64,000 nucleotides of DNA from Microbacterium jejuense (GTDB taxonomy: Bacteria > Actinomycetota > Actinomycetes > Actinomycetales > Microbacteriaceae). Positions 18,531 through 30,001 of the stretch are shown here, piece by piece. The DNA is taken from contig NZ_JAEUAW010000010.1 in NCBI RefSeq assembly GCF_019511665.1, positions 97,254 through 161,253 of the forward strand. The letters are read 5' to 3'. Made by a program: the position numbers and the translations under genes. How positions within the stretch are numbered: position 1 is the first letter of the stretch; every line of letters begins with the position of its first letter. Below the pieces are notes generated by a model. The model worked only from the letters and a program-made list of their open reading frames with translations, did not search any database and was not told the origin of the DNA.

Positions 18531-19268
18531 TCACCAGCGTCCGAGGAGCGTGCTCACGACGGCGAGGGCGGCGGGTCCGGCGGTCGAGGTGCGCAGCACC
18601 GTGTCGCCCAGACGCACCGGCCGTGCGCCGCCCGTGGTGAGGGCGCCCAGCTCTTCCGGTGCGATCCCGCCCTCCGGTCCGACCACGAGCACGATGTCGC
18701 GGCCGTCCGCGGCGTCCAGCGCGAGGTCGCTCAGCGCGTCCTCGGCCGTCGGCTCCAGGACGAGGACGAGGGATGCCGCGGCCCGCTGCACGAGCGCGGC
18801 GGTGGTGGTGAGCTCCACGACATCGGGCAGCCACGCGCGGTGAGCCTGCTTGGCCGCCTCGCGGGCGATCGTCGCCCAGCGCGCCCGGCCCTTGGCGGCC
18901 TTGGCCGCGTCCCACCGCGACACGCTGCGCGACGCCTGCCAGGGCACGATCTCGTCCACGCCGAGCTCGGTCGCCGCCTGGACCGCCAGCTCGTCGCGGT
19001 CCCCCTTGGCCAGCGCCTGCACGAGCACGACGCGAGGGCGGGGGGCGGCGGCATCCATCCGCTGCTCGATGCGGACGACCACCTCGCGGGGCGCGACGGA
19101 CTCGACCCTGCCCGTCAGCCACGCGCCGCGGCCGTCGCCGAGGGTGACCTCCTCGCCGACGCGCACGCGGCGGACGGTCGCGGCATGGTGCGCCTCGGTG
19201 CCCGTCAGCGTCACCGCGTCGCCGGCCGCGGCCGTCGCCGGCTCGTCGAGGAGGAAGTGCAGGGCCAC
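18531..19268 (-). CDS. rsmE: 16S rRNA m3U1498 methyltransferase
   Basis: Methylates U1498 of 16S rRNA. It is 245 residues with an N-terminal PUA-like RNA-binding domain (LTGTEAHHAATVRRVRVGEE) and a C-terminal SPOUT knot carrying LVVGPEGGIAPEEL and the SAM-binding LGDTVLRTSTA. It starts with GTG 3 bp after dnaJ, so it is co-transcribed with the chaperone gene, an arrangement common in actinobacteria and firmicutes. Confidence 0.95.
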   Translation of the reverse strand: MALHFLLDEPATAAAGDAVTLTGTEAHHAATVRRVRVGEEVTLGDGRGAWLTGRVESVAPREVVVRIEQRMDAAAPRPRVVLVQALAKGDRDELAVQAATELGVDEIVPWQASRSVSRWDAAKAAKGRARWATIAREAAKQAHRAWLPDVVELTTTAALVQRAAASLVLVLEPTAEDALSDLALDAADGRDIVLVVGPEGGIAPEELGALTTGGARPVRLGDTVLRTSTAGPAALAVVSTLLGRW

Positions 19269-19271
19269 GGA

Positions 19272-20387
19272 TCAGCCGTTCCGGAAGCGGTCGCGCAGCT
19301 TCGAGAAGAGCCCCTGGTGGAACTCCGCGAGCTTCGGGGCCGGAGCCTTCGTGCGCTTGGCGAACTCCTCGATGAGGGCGCGCTCCTTGTGGTCGAGCCG
19401 CGTCGGCGTGACCACGTGCACGCCGACCTTGAGGTCGCCGCGCTGCGAGCCGCGCAGCGGTGTGATGCCGCGGCCCTTGACCGTCAGGACGTCGCCGGCC
19501 TGCACGCCCGGGCGCACCTCGAGGTCGACCGGACCGTCGAGCGACTCGATCGTCGTTGTGGTGCCGAGGATCGCGTCCGGCATCGACACCTCGAGCGTCG
19601 CGAGCAGGTCGTCGCCGTCACGGCTGAACACCTCGTGCGGCGTGACGGTGACCTCGATGTACAGGTCGCCGTTGGGACCGCCCGCGGGACCGACCTCGCC
19701 CGAGCCGGGCAGCTGCAGCCGCAGGCCCGTCTCGACGCCGGCGGGGATGTCGAGCGACACCGTGCGGCGCGAGCGCACGCGTCCCTGCCCCTGGCACGTG
19801 GCGCACGGGTATGGGATGGTCGTGCCGTAGCCCTGGCATACGTTGCAGGGCTGGGTGGTGACGACGTTGCCGAGGAGGCTCCGCACCTGGCGCTGCACGT
19901 GACCGGTGCCGTGGCAGATGTCGCAGGTGACAGGGGTGGTGCCGGGTTGGCAGCACGAGCCCTCGCACGTCTCGCACAGCACCGCGGTGTCGACCTCGAT
20001 GTCGCGGTGCACGCCGAACACGACGTCGCCGAGCTCGAGGGTGACGCGCACGAGGGCGTCCTGGCCGCGCTCGCGGCGCGAACGGGGTCGCCCGCCGCGT
20101 GCGCCGCCGGCCGCGCCGAAGAAGGTCTCGAAGATGTCGCCGAACCCGCCGAAGCCGCCGGCTCCGCCGCCGAACGGCGAGTCGCCGCCGCCCATGTCGT
20201 AGCGGGCGCGCTGATCGGGGTCGCTCAGGACGTCGTACGCATGGGTCACCAGCTTGAACCGCTCGGATGCCTCCTCACCCGGGTTCACGTCCGGGTGCAG
20301 CTGGCGCGCCAGGCGCCGGTAGGCCTTCTTGATCTCGTCGGGGGTGGCGTCGCGTGAGACGCCGAGGACCTCGTAGTGGTCAGCCAC
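19272..20387 (-). CDS. dnaJ: Chaperone DnaJ
   Basis: Hsp40 co-chaperone that stimulates DnaK. It is 371 residues, type I. It has the J domain with the HPD motif ([12 protein letters not shown]), a Gly/Phe-rich region ([19 protein letters not shown]), four zinc repeats ([31 protein letters not shown]) and the C-terminal substrate domains. The GTG start at 20387 has AGGAAGGCG upstream. It lies 49 bp after hrcA, under the same CIRCE-controlled promoter; this hrcA-dnaJ pairing is usual in actinobacteria, where dnaK has its own copy of dnaJ elsewhere. Confidence 0.96.
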   Translation of the reverse strand: MADHYEVLGVSRDATPDEIKKAYRRLARQLHPDVNPGEEASERFKLVTHAYDVLSDPDQRARYDMGGGDSPFGGGAGGFGGFGDIFETFFGAAGGARGGRPRSRRERGQDALVRVTLELGDVVFGVHRDIEVDTAVLCETCEGSCCQPGTTPVTCDICHGTGHVQRQVRSLLGNVVTTQPCNVCQGYGTTIPYPCATCQGQGRVRSRRTVSLDIPAGVETGLRLQLPGSGEVGPAGGPNGDLYIEVTVTPHEVFSRDGDDLLATLEVSMPDAILGTTTTIESLDGPVDLEVRPGVQAGDVLTVKGRGITPLRGSQRGDLKVGVHVVTPTRLDHKERALIEEFAKRTKAPAPKLAEFHQGLFSKLRDRFRNG

Positions 20388-20400
20388 TTTCGCCTTCCTG

Positions 20401-20417
20401 CCGCGGCCGGGCCGCGG
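20401..20417. other. Hairpin between hrcA and dnaJ
   Basis: A perfect 7-bp stem CCGCGGC/GCCGCGG with a 3-nt loop in the 49-bp gap. It may lower read-through from hrcA to dnaJ or stabilise the dnaJ message. The function is not known. Confidence 0.4.
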
Positions 20418-20436
20418 GATCGTGTCTGCGCGTGTG

Positions 20437-21477
20437 TCAGCGGGAGGGATCGTCCTGCTCGAGCATGCGCGTGAGATAGCGCGCGACGGCACGGACCGCC
20501 GCGAGGTTCGTCGGGTAGTCCATACGCGTCGGCCCCAGCACGCCGACGCGGGCACGGGAGCCCGTCGCGTCGTAGTCGCTCGTGACGACGGATGCCTCGC
20601 CCAGCCCGAAAGGCTCGTTCTCGCGGCCGATGCTGGCAGCGAGGCCCTGTTCGTCGGCGACCATCTCGCCCATGAGGCGCAGCAGCGTCACCTGCTCCTC
20701 GATGGCCTCCAGGAGCGGGTAGATGCTGCCGCGGAAGTCGGACTCGCGCCGCGCCAGGTTGGCGCTGCCGGCCATCACCAGCTTGTCCTGGCGGAACTCC
20801 TCGAGCTCCTCGGCGACCGCCCGCACGATCTCGTCCGTCGCGCGCACGTGGGCCGGCGCCTGCGCGGACGGCGCCGCGAGGCGGTCGGCGATGCGCTGCA
20901 GCCCGTCCCGCACCGGGCGTCCGACGAGCAGCGTTCCCAGCTCCGCCCGGATGCGTGCGAGGTCGGCGTCGTCGAACTCGTCGCCGACGAACGTCAGCCG
21001 CTGAGACACGCGGCCGGTATCGGTGACGACGATCACGAGCATGCGGCCCCCGCCGAGCTGCACGAGCTCGACGTGCGTGACGTTCGCGCGGGCGAACGAC
21101 GGGTACTGCACGATGGCCACCTGGCCGGTGAGCTGCGTGAGCGCTCGAACCGTGCGGACGAGCACGTCGTCCAGGTCGCCCGAGCCATCGAGGAACGACG
21201 CGATCGCCGCCCGCTGTCCGGGGCTCAGCGGGCGCAGCTCGGCCAGGTGGTCGACGAAGACCCGATAGCCCTTGTCGGTGGGCACGCGGCCCGAGGACGT
21301 GTGCGGGGCGACGATGAGGTCCTCGTCCTCCAGCAGCGCCATGTCGTTGCGGATCGTCGCGGCCGACACGCCGAAGGCGTGGCGCTCGACGATGGTCTTG
21401 CTGCCGACCGGCTCGCGCGTGTCGACGTAGTCCTGGACGATCGCGCGCAGCACCTGCAGACCTCGCTCGCTGACCAT
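20437..21477 (-). CDS. hrcA: Heat-inducible repressor HrcA
   Basis: Represses class I heat-shock operons by binding CIRCE elements. It is 346 residues with an N-terminal winged helix ([19 protein letters not shown], then [18 protein letters not shown]) and a GAF-like ligand domain. ATG 21477 is chosen because GAGGAGGCGGG lies just upstream. A longer frame to 21537 would translate the operator itself and is rejected. The CIRCE element 35 bp upstream means HrcA controls its own operon with dnaJ and probably rsmE. Confidence 0.96.
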   Translation of the reverse strand: MVSERGLQVLRAIVQDYVDTREPVGSKTIVERHAFGVSAATIRNDMALLEDEDLIVAPHTSSGRVPTDKGYRVFVDHLAELRPLSPGQRAAIASFLDGSGDLDDVLVRTVRALTQLTGQVAIVQYPSFARANVTHVELVQLGGGRMLVIVVTDTGRVSQRLTFVGDEFDDADLARIRAELGTLLVGRPVRDGLQRIADRLAAPSAQAPAHVRATDEIVRAVAEELEEFRQDKLVMAGSANLARRESDFRGSIYPLLEAIEEQVTLLRLMGEMVADEQGLAASIGRENEPFGLGEASVVTSDYDATGSRARVGVLGPTRMDYPTNLAAVRAVARYLTRMLEQDDPSR

Positions 21478-21511
21478 CCCGCCTCCTCGCCTCGCCGTGG
21501 ACGCCATGCAC

Positions 21512-21536
21512 TGGCACTCGCATGTCTGGAGTGCCA
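21512..21536. promoter_or_regulatory. CIRCE operator for HrcA
   Basis: TGGCACTC-N9-GAGTGCCA, an 8-bp inverted repeat with the canonical 9-nt spacer (consensus TTAGCACTC-N9-GAGTGCTAA). On the minus strand the hexamer TAGAAT (21537-21542) directly abuts it, so the operator should cover the transcription start. It lies 35 bp before hrcA. Confidence 0.92.
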
Positions 21537-21597
21537 ATTCTATCCGATCGGCATCCGGTCATCGCCGAGCGCGCGGCGCGAGTCGGCGCAGCCTCCG

Positions 21598-22815
21598 TCA
21601 GTCGGTGAGCGCGCGCACGACGGCATCCGCGAGCAGCCGGCCGCGACGGGTCAGCACGATGCGGCCGCGCACGGCGTCAGCGCCCTCGATCAGTCCGTCC
21701 GCGATGAGGGCCGCCACCGCATGCCGGCCCTCCCCGAGCAGCTCCGACACGTCGAGCCCCTCGCGGATGCGGGTGCGCAGCAGCACGCCCTCGAGTGTCC
21801 GGGCCGCGGCATCCGGGATCTCTCGTCCGGCACCGGGCGACTCTCCCGCCGCCAGCCGCTGGGCGTACGCCGCCGGGTGCTTCACGTTCCAGAAGCGCAC
21901 GCCTGCCACGTGGCTGTGGGCGCCGGGACCGAAGCCCCACCAGTCGGCGCCGGTCCAGTACGACAGGTTGTGCTGCGAGCGGTGCTCGACGCCGCGCGAC
22001 CAGTTCGACACCTCGTACCAGTCGTAGCCGGCCGCTGCGAGCAGGTCGTCGGCGAGCTCGTACATGTCGGCCTGCAGGTCGTCGTCCGGCGCCGGCACCT
22101 CGCCGCGGCGGATCTGACGTGCGAGCTTCGTGCCGTCCTCGATGATGAGCGCGTAGGCCGAGACGTGGTCGGGCTGCAGCGTCACGGCGGTCTCGAGCGA
22201 CGCGCGCCAGTCGTCCAACGACTCGCCGGGTGCGCCGTAGATGAGGTCGACGCTCACGTCGAGCCCGGCCTCACGCGCCGCGGCCACCGCCGTGCGCACG
22301 TTGGCGGGATCGTGCGTGCGGTCGAGGGCCGCCAGCACGTGCGGGACGGCGGACTGCATGCCGATCGACAGCCGCGTGACCCCCGCAGCAGCGAGCTCGT
22401 GCGCGACGGCGGGCGAGACGGTGTCGGGGTTCGCCTCGACCGTCACCTCGGCGCCGTCGGCCAGGCCGAACGCGCCGCGGACGCCGTCCAGCATGCGCGC
22501 GAGGTCGCCGGGGGGCAGGAGTGTCGGCGTCCCGCCGCCGAAGAACACGGTCGTCGCCGGGCGCAGCCCGCCCGCCGCGCCGAGCACCGACGTGGCCAGG
22601 CCGACCTCGCGCAGGAGCGTGTCGGCGTACTGGTCCTGCCGCGCGCCGCGCAGCTCGGACGACGTGTAGGTGTTGAAGTCGCAGTACCCGCAGCGCACAC
22701 GGCAGAACGGCACGTGCAGGTACACGCCGAACGGCACGGCGGGATCGACGTGGATGCCGTCGGGCAGGGCTCCGTCCGTCGGCATCGGATCGCCCAGGGG
22801 CAGGGCGGAGCCCAT
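21598..22815 (-). CDS. hemW: Radical SAM heme chaperone HemW
   Basis: A 405-residue radical SAM protein. The cluster motif CX3CX2C is in PFCRVRCGYCDFNTY near residue 38, followed by FFGGGTPTLL. HemW binds heme and helps insert it into respiratory proteins; it is often misnamed oxygen-independent coproporphyrinogen oxidase. HemW proteins lack the extra N-terminal Cys expected of true HemN, which fits here. Start ATG 22815 is 13 bp after the DUF1990 gene, so they probably share a transcript. Confidence 0.92.
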   Translation of the reverse strand: MGSALPLGDPMPTDGALPDGIHVDPAVPFGVYLHVPFCRVRCGYCDFNTYTSSELRGARQDQYADTLLREVGLATSVLGAAGGLRPATTVFFGGGTPTLLPPGDLARMLDGVRGAFGLADGAEVTVEANPDTVSPAVAHELAAAGVTRLSIGMQSAVPHVLAALDRTHDPANVRTAVAAAREAGLDVSVDLIYGAPGESLDDWRASLETAVTLQPDHVSAYALIIEDGTKLARQIRRGEVPAPDDDLQADMYELADDLLAAAGYDWYEVSNWSRGVEHRSQHNLSYWTGADWWGFGPGAHSHVAGVRFWNVKHPAAYAQRLAAGESPGAGREIPDAAARTLEGVLLRTRIREGLDVSELLGEGRHAVAALIADGLIEGADAVRGRIVLTRRGRLLADAVVRALTD

Positions 22816-22828
22816 CAGCGTCCCGCCT

Positions 22829-23479
22829 TCACGCGGGCGTCGTGTACAGCGGCGAGATGGCGCGCAGGTACCGGGTGAACAGCTCGCGCCGGCGCCGCTT
22901 CGTCAGTCCCGGCAGCACCTTGTACAGGAGGCCGTGGGGAGCATCGAAGGCGCGCACCGTGAACCACACCTCGTCGTTCTCGTACCACTCGAGCATGAAC
23001 GACTCCTCGCCGCTGACCACGGAGTCGCCCACGGTGCCGAGGGCGAATCCCACGCGGCGGGGCTCCTCGATGGCGAAGATCACGCGCAGCTCCGCGTCGG
23101 CCTTGAGGCCCTTGACGCGGCCGTGGACGCGCACGGTCGTGCCCGCGCCGACGTAGGGCGTGCCGTCGGCGTCGAAGCGCTGCTCGGCCTCGGACCGGCT
23201 GGGCGCGATGGGGTTGCCTTCGGCGTCGAACCCGACGCCCAGGTACGCGGGCCCGGACGCGGGGCGGACGTCCGTGACCTCCAGTCCGGCACCGCGCTGC
23301 GCGGTCCACGACATGAGGGCTTCGGAGGCGGCCCGGAAGCGCGTCTCGCCGCTGCCGATGCGCCACGACTCCTCCGCCGGGATGCTGCGCTCCGGCGGAT
23401 ACTGCATCAGGTCGGGCGCCTGCGTCGCCCCGACGGCGGCGTAGTCGACGGTGTCGTCCCGGAAGGTTCCTCGACGCAT
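22829..23479 (-). CDS. DUF1990 family protein
   Basis: A 216-residue cytoplasmic protein of the DUF1990 family, found mainly in actinobacteria and plants, with no established function. The pattern of beta strands (ELRVIFAIEEPRRVGFALGT, then VVSGEESFMLEWYENDEVWF is the adjoining stretch) suggests a START/SRPBCC-like fold; that is inference. TAGGCT lies 7 nt before the ATG, consistent with a leaderless message. It is located between lepA and hemW on the same strand. Confidence 0.8.
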   Translation of the reverse strand: MRRGTFRDDTVDYAAVGATQAPDLMQYPPERSIPAEESWRIGSGETRFRAASEALMSWTAQRGAGLEVTDVRPASGPAYLGVGFDAEGNPIAPSRSEAEQRFDADGTPYVGAGTTVRVHGRVKGLKADAELRVIFAIEEPRRVGFALGTVGDSVVSGEESFMLEWYENDEVWFTVRAFDAPHGLLYKVLPGLTKRRRRELFTRYLRAISPLYTTPA

Positions 23480-23489
23480 GTGAACCAGC

Positions 23490-25340
<1,851 letters not shown>

Positions 25341-25403
25341 GTCCAGACGATTCTACGGGTCAGGATGCCGGGCACCCCGCGAACCGTTCACTAGCCTGGC
25401 TGC

Positions 25404-26123
25404 ATGACGGTTCAGGTCGTGCTCGTGCACGGCATCCGGACGTCCGCCACCATGTGGCGCGCGCAGGTGGAGTACCTGCGGGCGCGCGGCAACCCGGTCG
25501 TCGCCGTCGATCTTCCCGGTCACGGGGCGCGCATGGCGGAGACGTTCACGCTGGACGCCGCGTTCGCGACGATCGACGAAGCCGTGCGGGATGCCGCCAG
25601 CCGCGGCCCCGTCCTGCTCGTGGGCCACTCCATGGGCGGACTGCTGTGCATCGAGTACGTCGGGCAGGAGGACCGTCCGCCGGTCGACGCCTTCATCGCG
25701 GCATCCTGCACCGCGATCCCGCGCGGTGTCGGACTGGCGACCTACCGCATGCTGGCGCGCGGGTTCGACTCGCTCCCCGACCGCGGCATGTGGCTCACCG
25801 ACCGGGTGCTCGACCGCACCCTGCCCGCCGAGACCCGTGCCGACTTCGGCGCCGGCGGATACGCGTTCGACACGCAGGACGTCGCGCTGCGGAGCCTGTC
25901 GGTGCTCGACTTGCTCGCGGCGCTGCGCCGCATCGACGTGCCGCTGTGGTTCGTGAACGGCCAGTTCGACCAGCTGCGCGTCAACGAGCGCCTCTTCGTC
26001 CAGGTCGCGAAGAATGCCGAGCTCATCGTCGTGCCGCGCACGAGCCATCTCGTGACGGCCATGCGACCGCGGGTCTTCAACGCCGTGCTGGGGCTCGCGC
26101 TCACGACGCTCGAACAGACCTGA
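25404..26123 (+). CDS. Alpha/beta hydrolase
   Basis: A 239-residue alpha/beta-hydrolase of unknown substrate. The nucleophile elbow is GHSMGG near residue 74, the oxyanion region is LVHGIRTSA near residue 7, and the catalytic His is probably in TSHLV near residue 215. There is no signal peptide. TAGCCT lies exactly 6 nt before the ATG, a leaderless arrangement. It is divergent from lepA and is followed by rpsT, whose -10 overlaps its end. Confidence 0.85.
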   Translation: MTVQVVLVHGIRTSATMWRAQVEYLRARGNPVVAVDLPGHGARMAETFTLDAAFATIDEAVRDAASRGPVLLVGHSMGGLLCIEYVGQEDRPPVDAFIAASCTAIPRGVGLATYRMLARGFDSLPDRGMWLTDRVLDRTLPAETRADFGAGGYAFDTQDVALRSLSVLDLLAALRRIDVPLWFVNGQFDQLRVNERLFVQVAKNAELIVVPRTSHLVTAMRPRVFNAVLGLALTTLEQT

Positions 26124-26240
26124 TAGAATCCTTGTTTGGCTTGCGTGTGGGTTCGTCCCTCACGACCGCCGCGAGGCGCCCTCTCTCGCCGAACGGCATC
26201 ATCAAACCGATTCACCTCCGAACGAAAGAACCGTCGACAC
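26124..26240 (+). promoter_or_regulatory. rpsT promoter region and leader
   Basis: TAGAAT (26124-26129), just after the hydrolase stop codon, is a plausible -10; no good -35 is visible. It would give a leader of about 105 nt before rpsT. I see no strong hairpin in it. Confidence 0.45.
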
Positions 26241-26501
26241 GTGGCGAACATCAAGTCGCAGATCAAGCGCAACAAGACCAACGAGAAGGCCCGCGAGCGC
26301 AACAAGGCCGTCAAGAGCGAGCTGAAGACCGAGGTGCGCCGCACCCGCGAGGCCATCGCCTCGGGTGACAAGGCTGCCGCCGAGAAGGCGCTGAAGACCG
26401 CGTCGAAGAAGCTCGACAAGGCCGTCAGCAAGGGCGTCATCCACCAGAACCAGGCCGCGAACCGCAAGTCGGCGATCGCGAAGCAGGTCGCCGCGCTCTG
26501 A
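26241..26501 (+). CDS. rpsT: 30S ribosomal protein S20
   Basis: A primary 16S rRNA-binding protein of 86 residues, rich in Lys and Ala. It starts with GTG ([20 protein letters not shown]), with GAAAGAA 10 nt upstream. It stands alone on the plus strand, between the hydrolase and the convergent holA, which is its usual neighbour in actinobacteria. A strong terminator follows. Confidence 0.97.
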   Translation: MANIKSQIKRNKTNEKARERNKAVKSELKTEVRRTREAIASGDKAAAEKALKTASKKLDKAVSKGVIHQNQAANRKSAIAKQVAAL

Positions 26502-26527
26502 CGCAGCGTCCGCTCCTCCGAGCTTGA

Positions 26528-26557
26528 AAAGGCCCGTCCCGCAAGGGGCGGGCCTTT
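26528..26557. terminator. Bidirectional terminator, rpsT/holA
   Basis: A 13-bp stem AAAGGCCCGTCCC (26528-26540) with GGGGCGGGCCTTT (26545-26557), one G-T pair, and a GCAA loop. A-rich and T-rich flanks make it effective in both directions between the convergent rpsT and holA. Confidence 0.9.
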
Positions 26558-26579
26558 CTCGCGTACAGGGTGGCGAGGA

Positions 26580-27617
26580 TCAGGAGCCGTAGGGCGCGCG
26601 GGTGGCGATGACCGTGATCATGCGCTCGAGGGCGAACACCGCGTCGCGCGAGCCGCCCTTGACCTCGGCATCCGCCCGCGCCGTCGCCTGGATGGCCCGC
26701 CCGAGGCTCTCTTCGTTCCAGCCGACGAGGTCGCGCCGCGCGCGGTCGATCTGCCAGTCCTTCATGCCCAGGCGCGAGGCCAGCGCAGCCGACGACTCCC
26801 GCGTGCCCGCGACGCGCGCCATCGAGCGCAGCTTCATGGCGACGGCGGCCACCAGGGGAACGGGGTCGGCGCCCGAGGCGAGGGCGTGACGCAGCGCGAT
26901 GAGGGACTCGCCGTAGCGTCCCGCGATCGCCGTGTCGGCGACCGTGAACGCGGACGTCTCGACGCGTCCGCCGTAGTAGCGCTCCACCACCTGCTCGGTG
27001 ATGTCTCCGGGGACATCCGCGATGAGCTGCTGGCACGCGGCAGCGAGCTCGGTGAGGTCGTCGCTGAAGGCCGACACGAGGGCGCGAAGCGCCGGCGGCG
27101 CGATGCGCTTCTTGGCCGCCTGGAACTCGCCGGCGGCGAAGTCGTAGCGGTCGGAGTCGCGCTTGATCGCGGGGCACGCGATCTCGACACCGGACCCCTC
27201 ACCCGCCCGGATCGCGTCCAGGAGCTTCTTGCCGCGAACGCTCGCCCCCGTGTGCCGGAGCACGACCGTCGCGCCGTCCTGCGGCGTGGCGAGGTACGAC
27301 ACGGCCTCGGCGAGGAACGCGTCCGAGCACTTCTCGACGCCGCTCACCCGCACCAGGCGCGGCTCGCCGAACAGGGACGGCGACGTGACGGCGAGCAGAG
27401 TGCCCGCCGCGTAGTCGTCGGCGCGGAGGTCGGTGACCTCCAGGGTCGGATCCTCCGCCCGCAGATACTCCCGCACACCGGCGATCGCGCGCTCGGCGCA
27501 CACCTCCTCAGGACCCGACACGAGGACGATCGGCGCGGGCTGCGGAGCGCGCCACGACAGCTGAGGGATGGCGCTGCGCGGGGCCTTGGAAGCGGGGCGA
27601 CGCGCAGAAGATGCCAT
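26580..27617 (-). CDS. holA: DNA polymerase III subunit delta
   Basis: The clamp-loader subunit that opens the beta clamp. It is 345 residues with the HolA pattern: an N-terminal strand IVLVSGPEEVCAERAI, DLRADDYAAGTLL, and a helical C-terminus (LRHALASGADPVPLVAAVAMKLR, given as LRHALASGADP and PLVAAVAMKLR). The start is ATG 27617, with TAGGCT exactly 6 nt upstream, so it is probably transcribed without a leader. It lies 37 bp after comEC on the same strand but has its own promoter signature. Confidence 0.93.
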   Translation of the reverse strand: MASSARRPASKAPRSAIPQLSWRAPQPAPIVLVSGPEEVCAERAIAGVREYLRAEDPTLEVTDLRADDYAAGTLLAVTSPSLFGEPRLVRVSGVEKCSDAFLAEAVSYLATPQDGATVVLRHTGASVRGKKLLDAIRAGEGSGVEIACPAIKRDSDRYDFAAGEFQAAKKRIAPPALRALVSAFSDDLTELAAACQQLIADVPGDITEQVVERYYGGRVETSAFTVADTAIAGRYGESLIALRHALASGADPVPLVAAVAMKLRSMARVAGTRESSAALASRLGMKDWQIDRARRDLVGWNEESLGRAIQATARADAEVKGGSRDAVFALERMITVIATRAPYGS

Positions 27618-27654
27618 ACTCCCAGCCTACCGAGGCCTCCGACATGGCATCGCG

Positions 27655-30000
27655 TCAGCCGCCGCGCTCGCGCCACACCGCGGCCCCGGTGCGGCCTGCC
27701 CAGACCGCGACGAGTCCGTCCTGGTCCGTCCGGGCAGTGCGCGCCCCGACGTCGTCGAGCACCGCCAGCGTCTCGTCGCGCGGGTGGCCGTAGTCGTTGC
27801 CCGCCCCGACCGTGATGAGCGCGACCGCGGGCGCGGCGGCGACATAGAGGGCGGCATCCTGATCCGCGCTGCCGTGGTGGGCGACCTTGACGAGCGCGTA
27901 GGGCGGGTCGAGCACGCCGGACGCGAGCAGCGCGCGCTGTGGTGACGCCGAGAGGTCGCCGAGCAGAAGCGTCGCCGGGATCGTGCCGCCACGGACGTCG
28001 AGGACCACGCTCGAGTCGTTGCCCACGCCGAAGGCGCGGCTGTCGCGCTTCGGCCACAGGACGCGCCACGTCGCATCGCCGAGCGCGCCCGACATCCCGG
28101 CCGACGCCTCCACGGGACGGGCGCCGGCATCGGCGAGCGAGCGCACGACGGCCGCGCCGACGCCGTCGACGGGGCCGTGCAGCACGGTGCCGACGCGACC
28201 GACGACCGCCGGCACGCCGCCGCGGTGGTCGAGATCGCCGTGCGTGAGCACCAGCAGATCGATGCGCGTCACGCCGACGCGGTCGAGGCATGCGGTCAGC
28301 GCTGCGGGCTCCGGGCCCGTGTCGACGAGCGCGACCGTCCCGGCCGAGCGCAGCAGCACCGCGTCACCCTGACCCACGTCGCAGGCGAGCACGGCCCATT
28401 CGCCGGGGATCGTCCACCGCCCGGCCACCGTCGTGAGCGCGGCCGAGCCGAGCGCTCCGCCGACCACCAGGCACACCACGACGACCGATCCGCCGCGCAG
28501 CACCCGTCGCCGACGTGGACCGCCGCGCGGCAGCACCAGGATCGCGCCGATCGCCGCCCCGACGGCGGCGAGAGTAGCGGCACCCGGCCAGCCCTCCAGC
28601 CACGGCAGGGCATCGGCGGGCAGCGAGGCGACGGTGGCCGCCGATGCGGCGATCCATGAGGCAGGGAGCCACGCCAGGGCTGCGAGCCCGGACTGCAGCC
28701 AGGGCACGGGCGCCGCCAGGCAGGCCGCGAGACCGAGGACCGTGGCCGCCGGTGCGGCGGGTTCGGCGAGCAGATTCGCCAGCACGCCGTACACCGGCAC
28801 CGTCGGCTCGATGAGCACCAGCAGCGGCCCGCACGCGAGCTGAGCGGCGAGCGGGATCGCCAGCGCCAGGGCCAGCGCGCGCGGCATCCCTCGCGAGAGC
28901 CCGGTGGCGAGCGGGCGTGCGAACAGCAGCAGAGCGCCGGTGGCCGCCACCGACAGCGCGAAGCCGAGGGATGCCGCGAGCCACGGATCGAGCACCAGGA
29001 GGAGCGTCACGGCGAGCGCGAGGATGGCCACGCCGGCTCCCGTGCGACCGAGGAGCACCGCGATCATCGCCACCGCTGCCATGGCCGCCGCGCGCACCAC
29101 GCTCGGCTCGGGCGTCACGAGGATGACGAAGCCGACGAGCACCGCCAGGCCGATGCCGACGCGCACCCCGCGTGACGCGCCCAGCAGCGCGGCGAGGCCG
29201 AAGGCGATGCCGACGACCAGGGCGCAGTTCGCCCCGGACACGGCCGTGAGATGCGAGAGCGACGATGCCTTCATCGCGGCGTCGAGCTCGGGGGAGACGG
29301 TCGAGGTGTCTCCGACCGCGAGGCCGGGCACGAGCCCCGCCCCCTCACCGGGCAGTCCGGCCACGGCGGCGACCAGACCGTGACGCAGACCCGCTGTCGC
29401 GGCCGCGATGCCGCTGGGAGCCGCTGTCACTTCCACACCGCGCGAGGCCCACACCGTGACGACGGCGCGCTCCCCCGGCCGCCCGGGGGTCACGCTCCCA
29501 CGCGCGATGACCTCAGCACCCACATCCAGCCTCTCGGGGTGCTCGACGTCATGCGGCGAGACGCGCACGACGACCTCGACGTCGGACGCGCGGCGCGCGG
29601 AGCCCGCGGCGATGGCCGACCCGCGGGCGTCGAAGGCGAGCGAGCCGTCGGCGCGGCGCTCCACCTTGCCCACGACGGTCGCCGTCACATCGACCGCCCG
29701 GCCGCCCGACAGCGCGGCAGCCTCGACCTGCGTGCGCGCCGGCTGCGCCACGGCCACGTGCGATGCGGCGGCAGCGGCAGCGGCGAGCGCCAGGATCGCG
29801 ACCAGCGGCGCGGCCGACAGGCGGGACCGCGGCATCCCTCTCGGCCGGCGCATGGCGACGACCACGACGACGGCGGCGACGGCGATCCACAGGACCAGCG
29901 CCAGCGCGGCAGACCACGTCGGCAGGAGGATCGCCGCGGCGGCGACCGCCCACGCCGCCGCCGCGACCGGTGCGAGCCGCAGCCTGCGAGCGAGCGTCAT
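27655..30000 (-). CDS. comEC: ComEC/Rec2 DNA-uptake channel
   Basis: A 781-residue polytopic membrane protein that forms the channel for single-stranded DNA during transformation. An N-terminal hydrophobic region and DUF4131-like domain lead into the competence domain (about 10 hydrophobic segments, residues 215-520). A C-terminal metallo-beta-lactamase domain carries LTHGDLDHRGG and LKVAHHGSADQD. This hydrolase-like domain may degrade the non-transforming strand. It starts 1 bp after comEA. No pilus or comF gene is in the window, so competence itself is unproven. Confidence 0.93.
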   Translation of the reverse strand: MTLARRLRLAPVAAAAWAVAAAAILLPTWSAALALVLWIAVAAVVVVVAMRRPRGMPRSRLSAAPLVAILALAAAAAAASHVAVAQPARTQVEAAALSGGRAVDVTATVVGKVERRADGSLAFDARGSAIAAGSARRASDVEVVVRVSPHDVEHPERLDVGAEVIARGSVTPGRPGERAVVTVWASRGVEVTAAPSGIAAATAGLRHGLVAAVAGLPGEGAGLVPGLAVGDTSTVSPELDAAMKASSLSHLTAVSGANCALVVGIAFGLAALLGASRGVRVGIGLAVLVGFVILVTPEPSVVRAAAMAAVAMIAVLLGRTGAGVAILALAVTLLLVLDPWLAASLGFALSVAATGALLLFARPLATGLSRGMPRALALALAIPLAAQLACGPLLVLIEPTVPVYGVLANLLAEPAAPAATVLGLAACLAAPVPWLQSGLAALAWLPASWIAASAATVASLPADALPWLEGWPGAATLAAVGAAIGAILVLPRGGPRRRRVLRGGSVVVVCLVVGGALGSAALTTVAGRWTIPGEWAVLACDVGQGDAVLLRSAGTVALVDTGPEPAALTACLDRVGVTRIDLLVLTHGDLDHRGGVPAVVGRVGTVLHGPVDGVGAAVVRSLADAGARPVEASAGMSGALGDATWRVLWPKRDSRAFGVGNDSSVVLDVRGGTIPATLLLGDLSASPQRALLASGVLDPPYALVKVAHHGSADQDAALYVAAAPAVALITVGAGNDYGHPRDETLAVLDDVGARTARTDQDGLVAVWAGRTGAAVWRERGG

Positions 30001-30001
30001 G

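Noticed and set aside
21478..21537. Upstream start for hrcA
   Set aside because: It would translate the CIRCE element, and a good ribosome site precedes ATG 21477.
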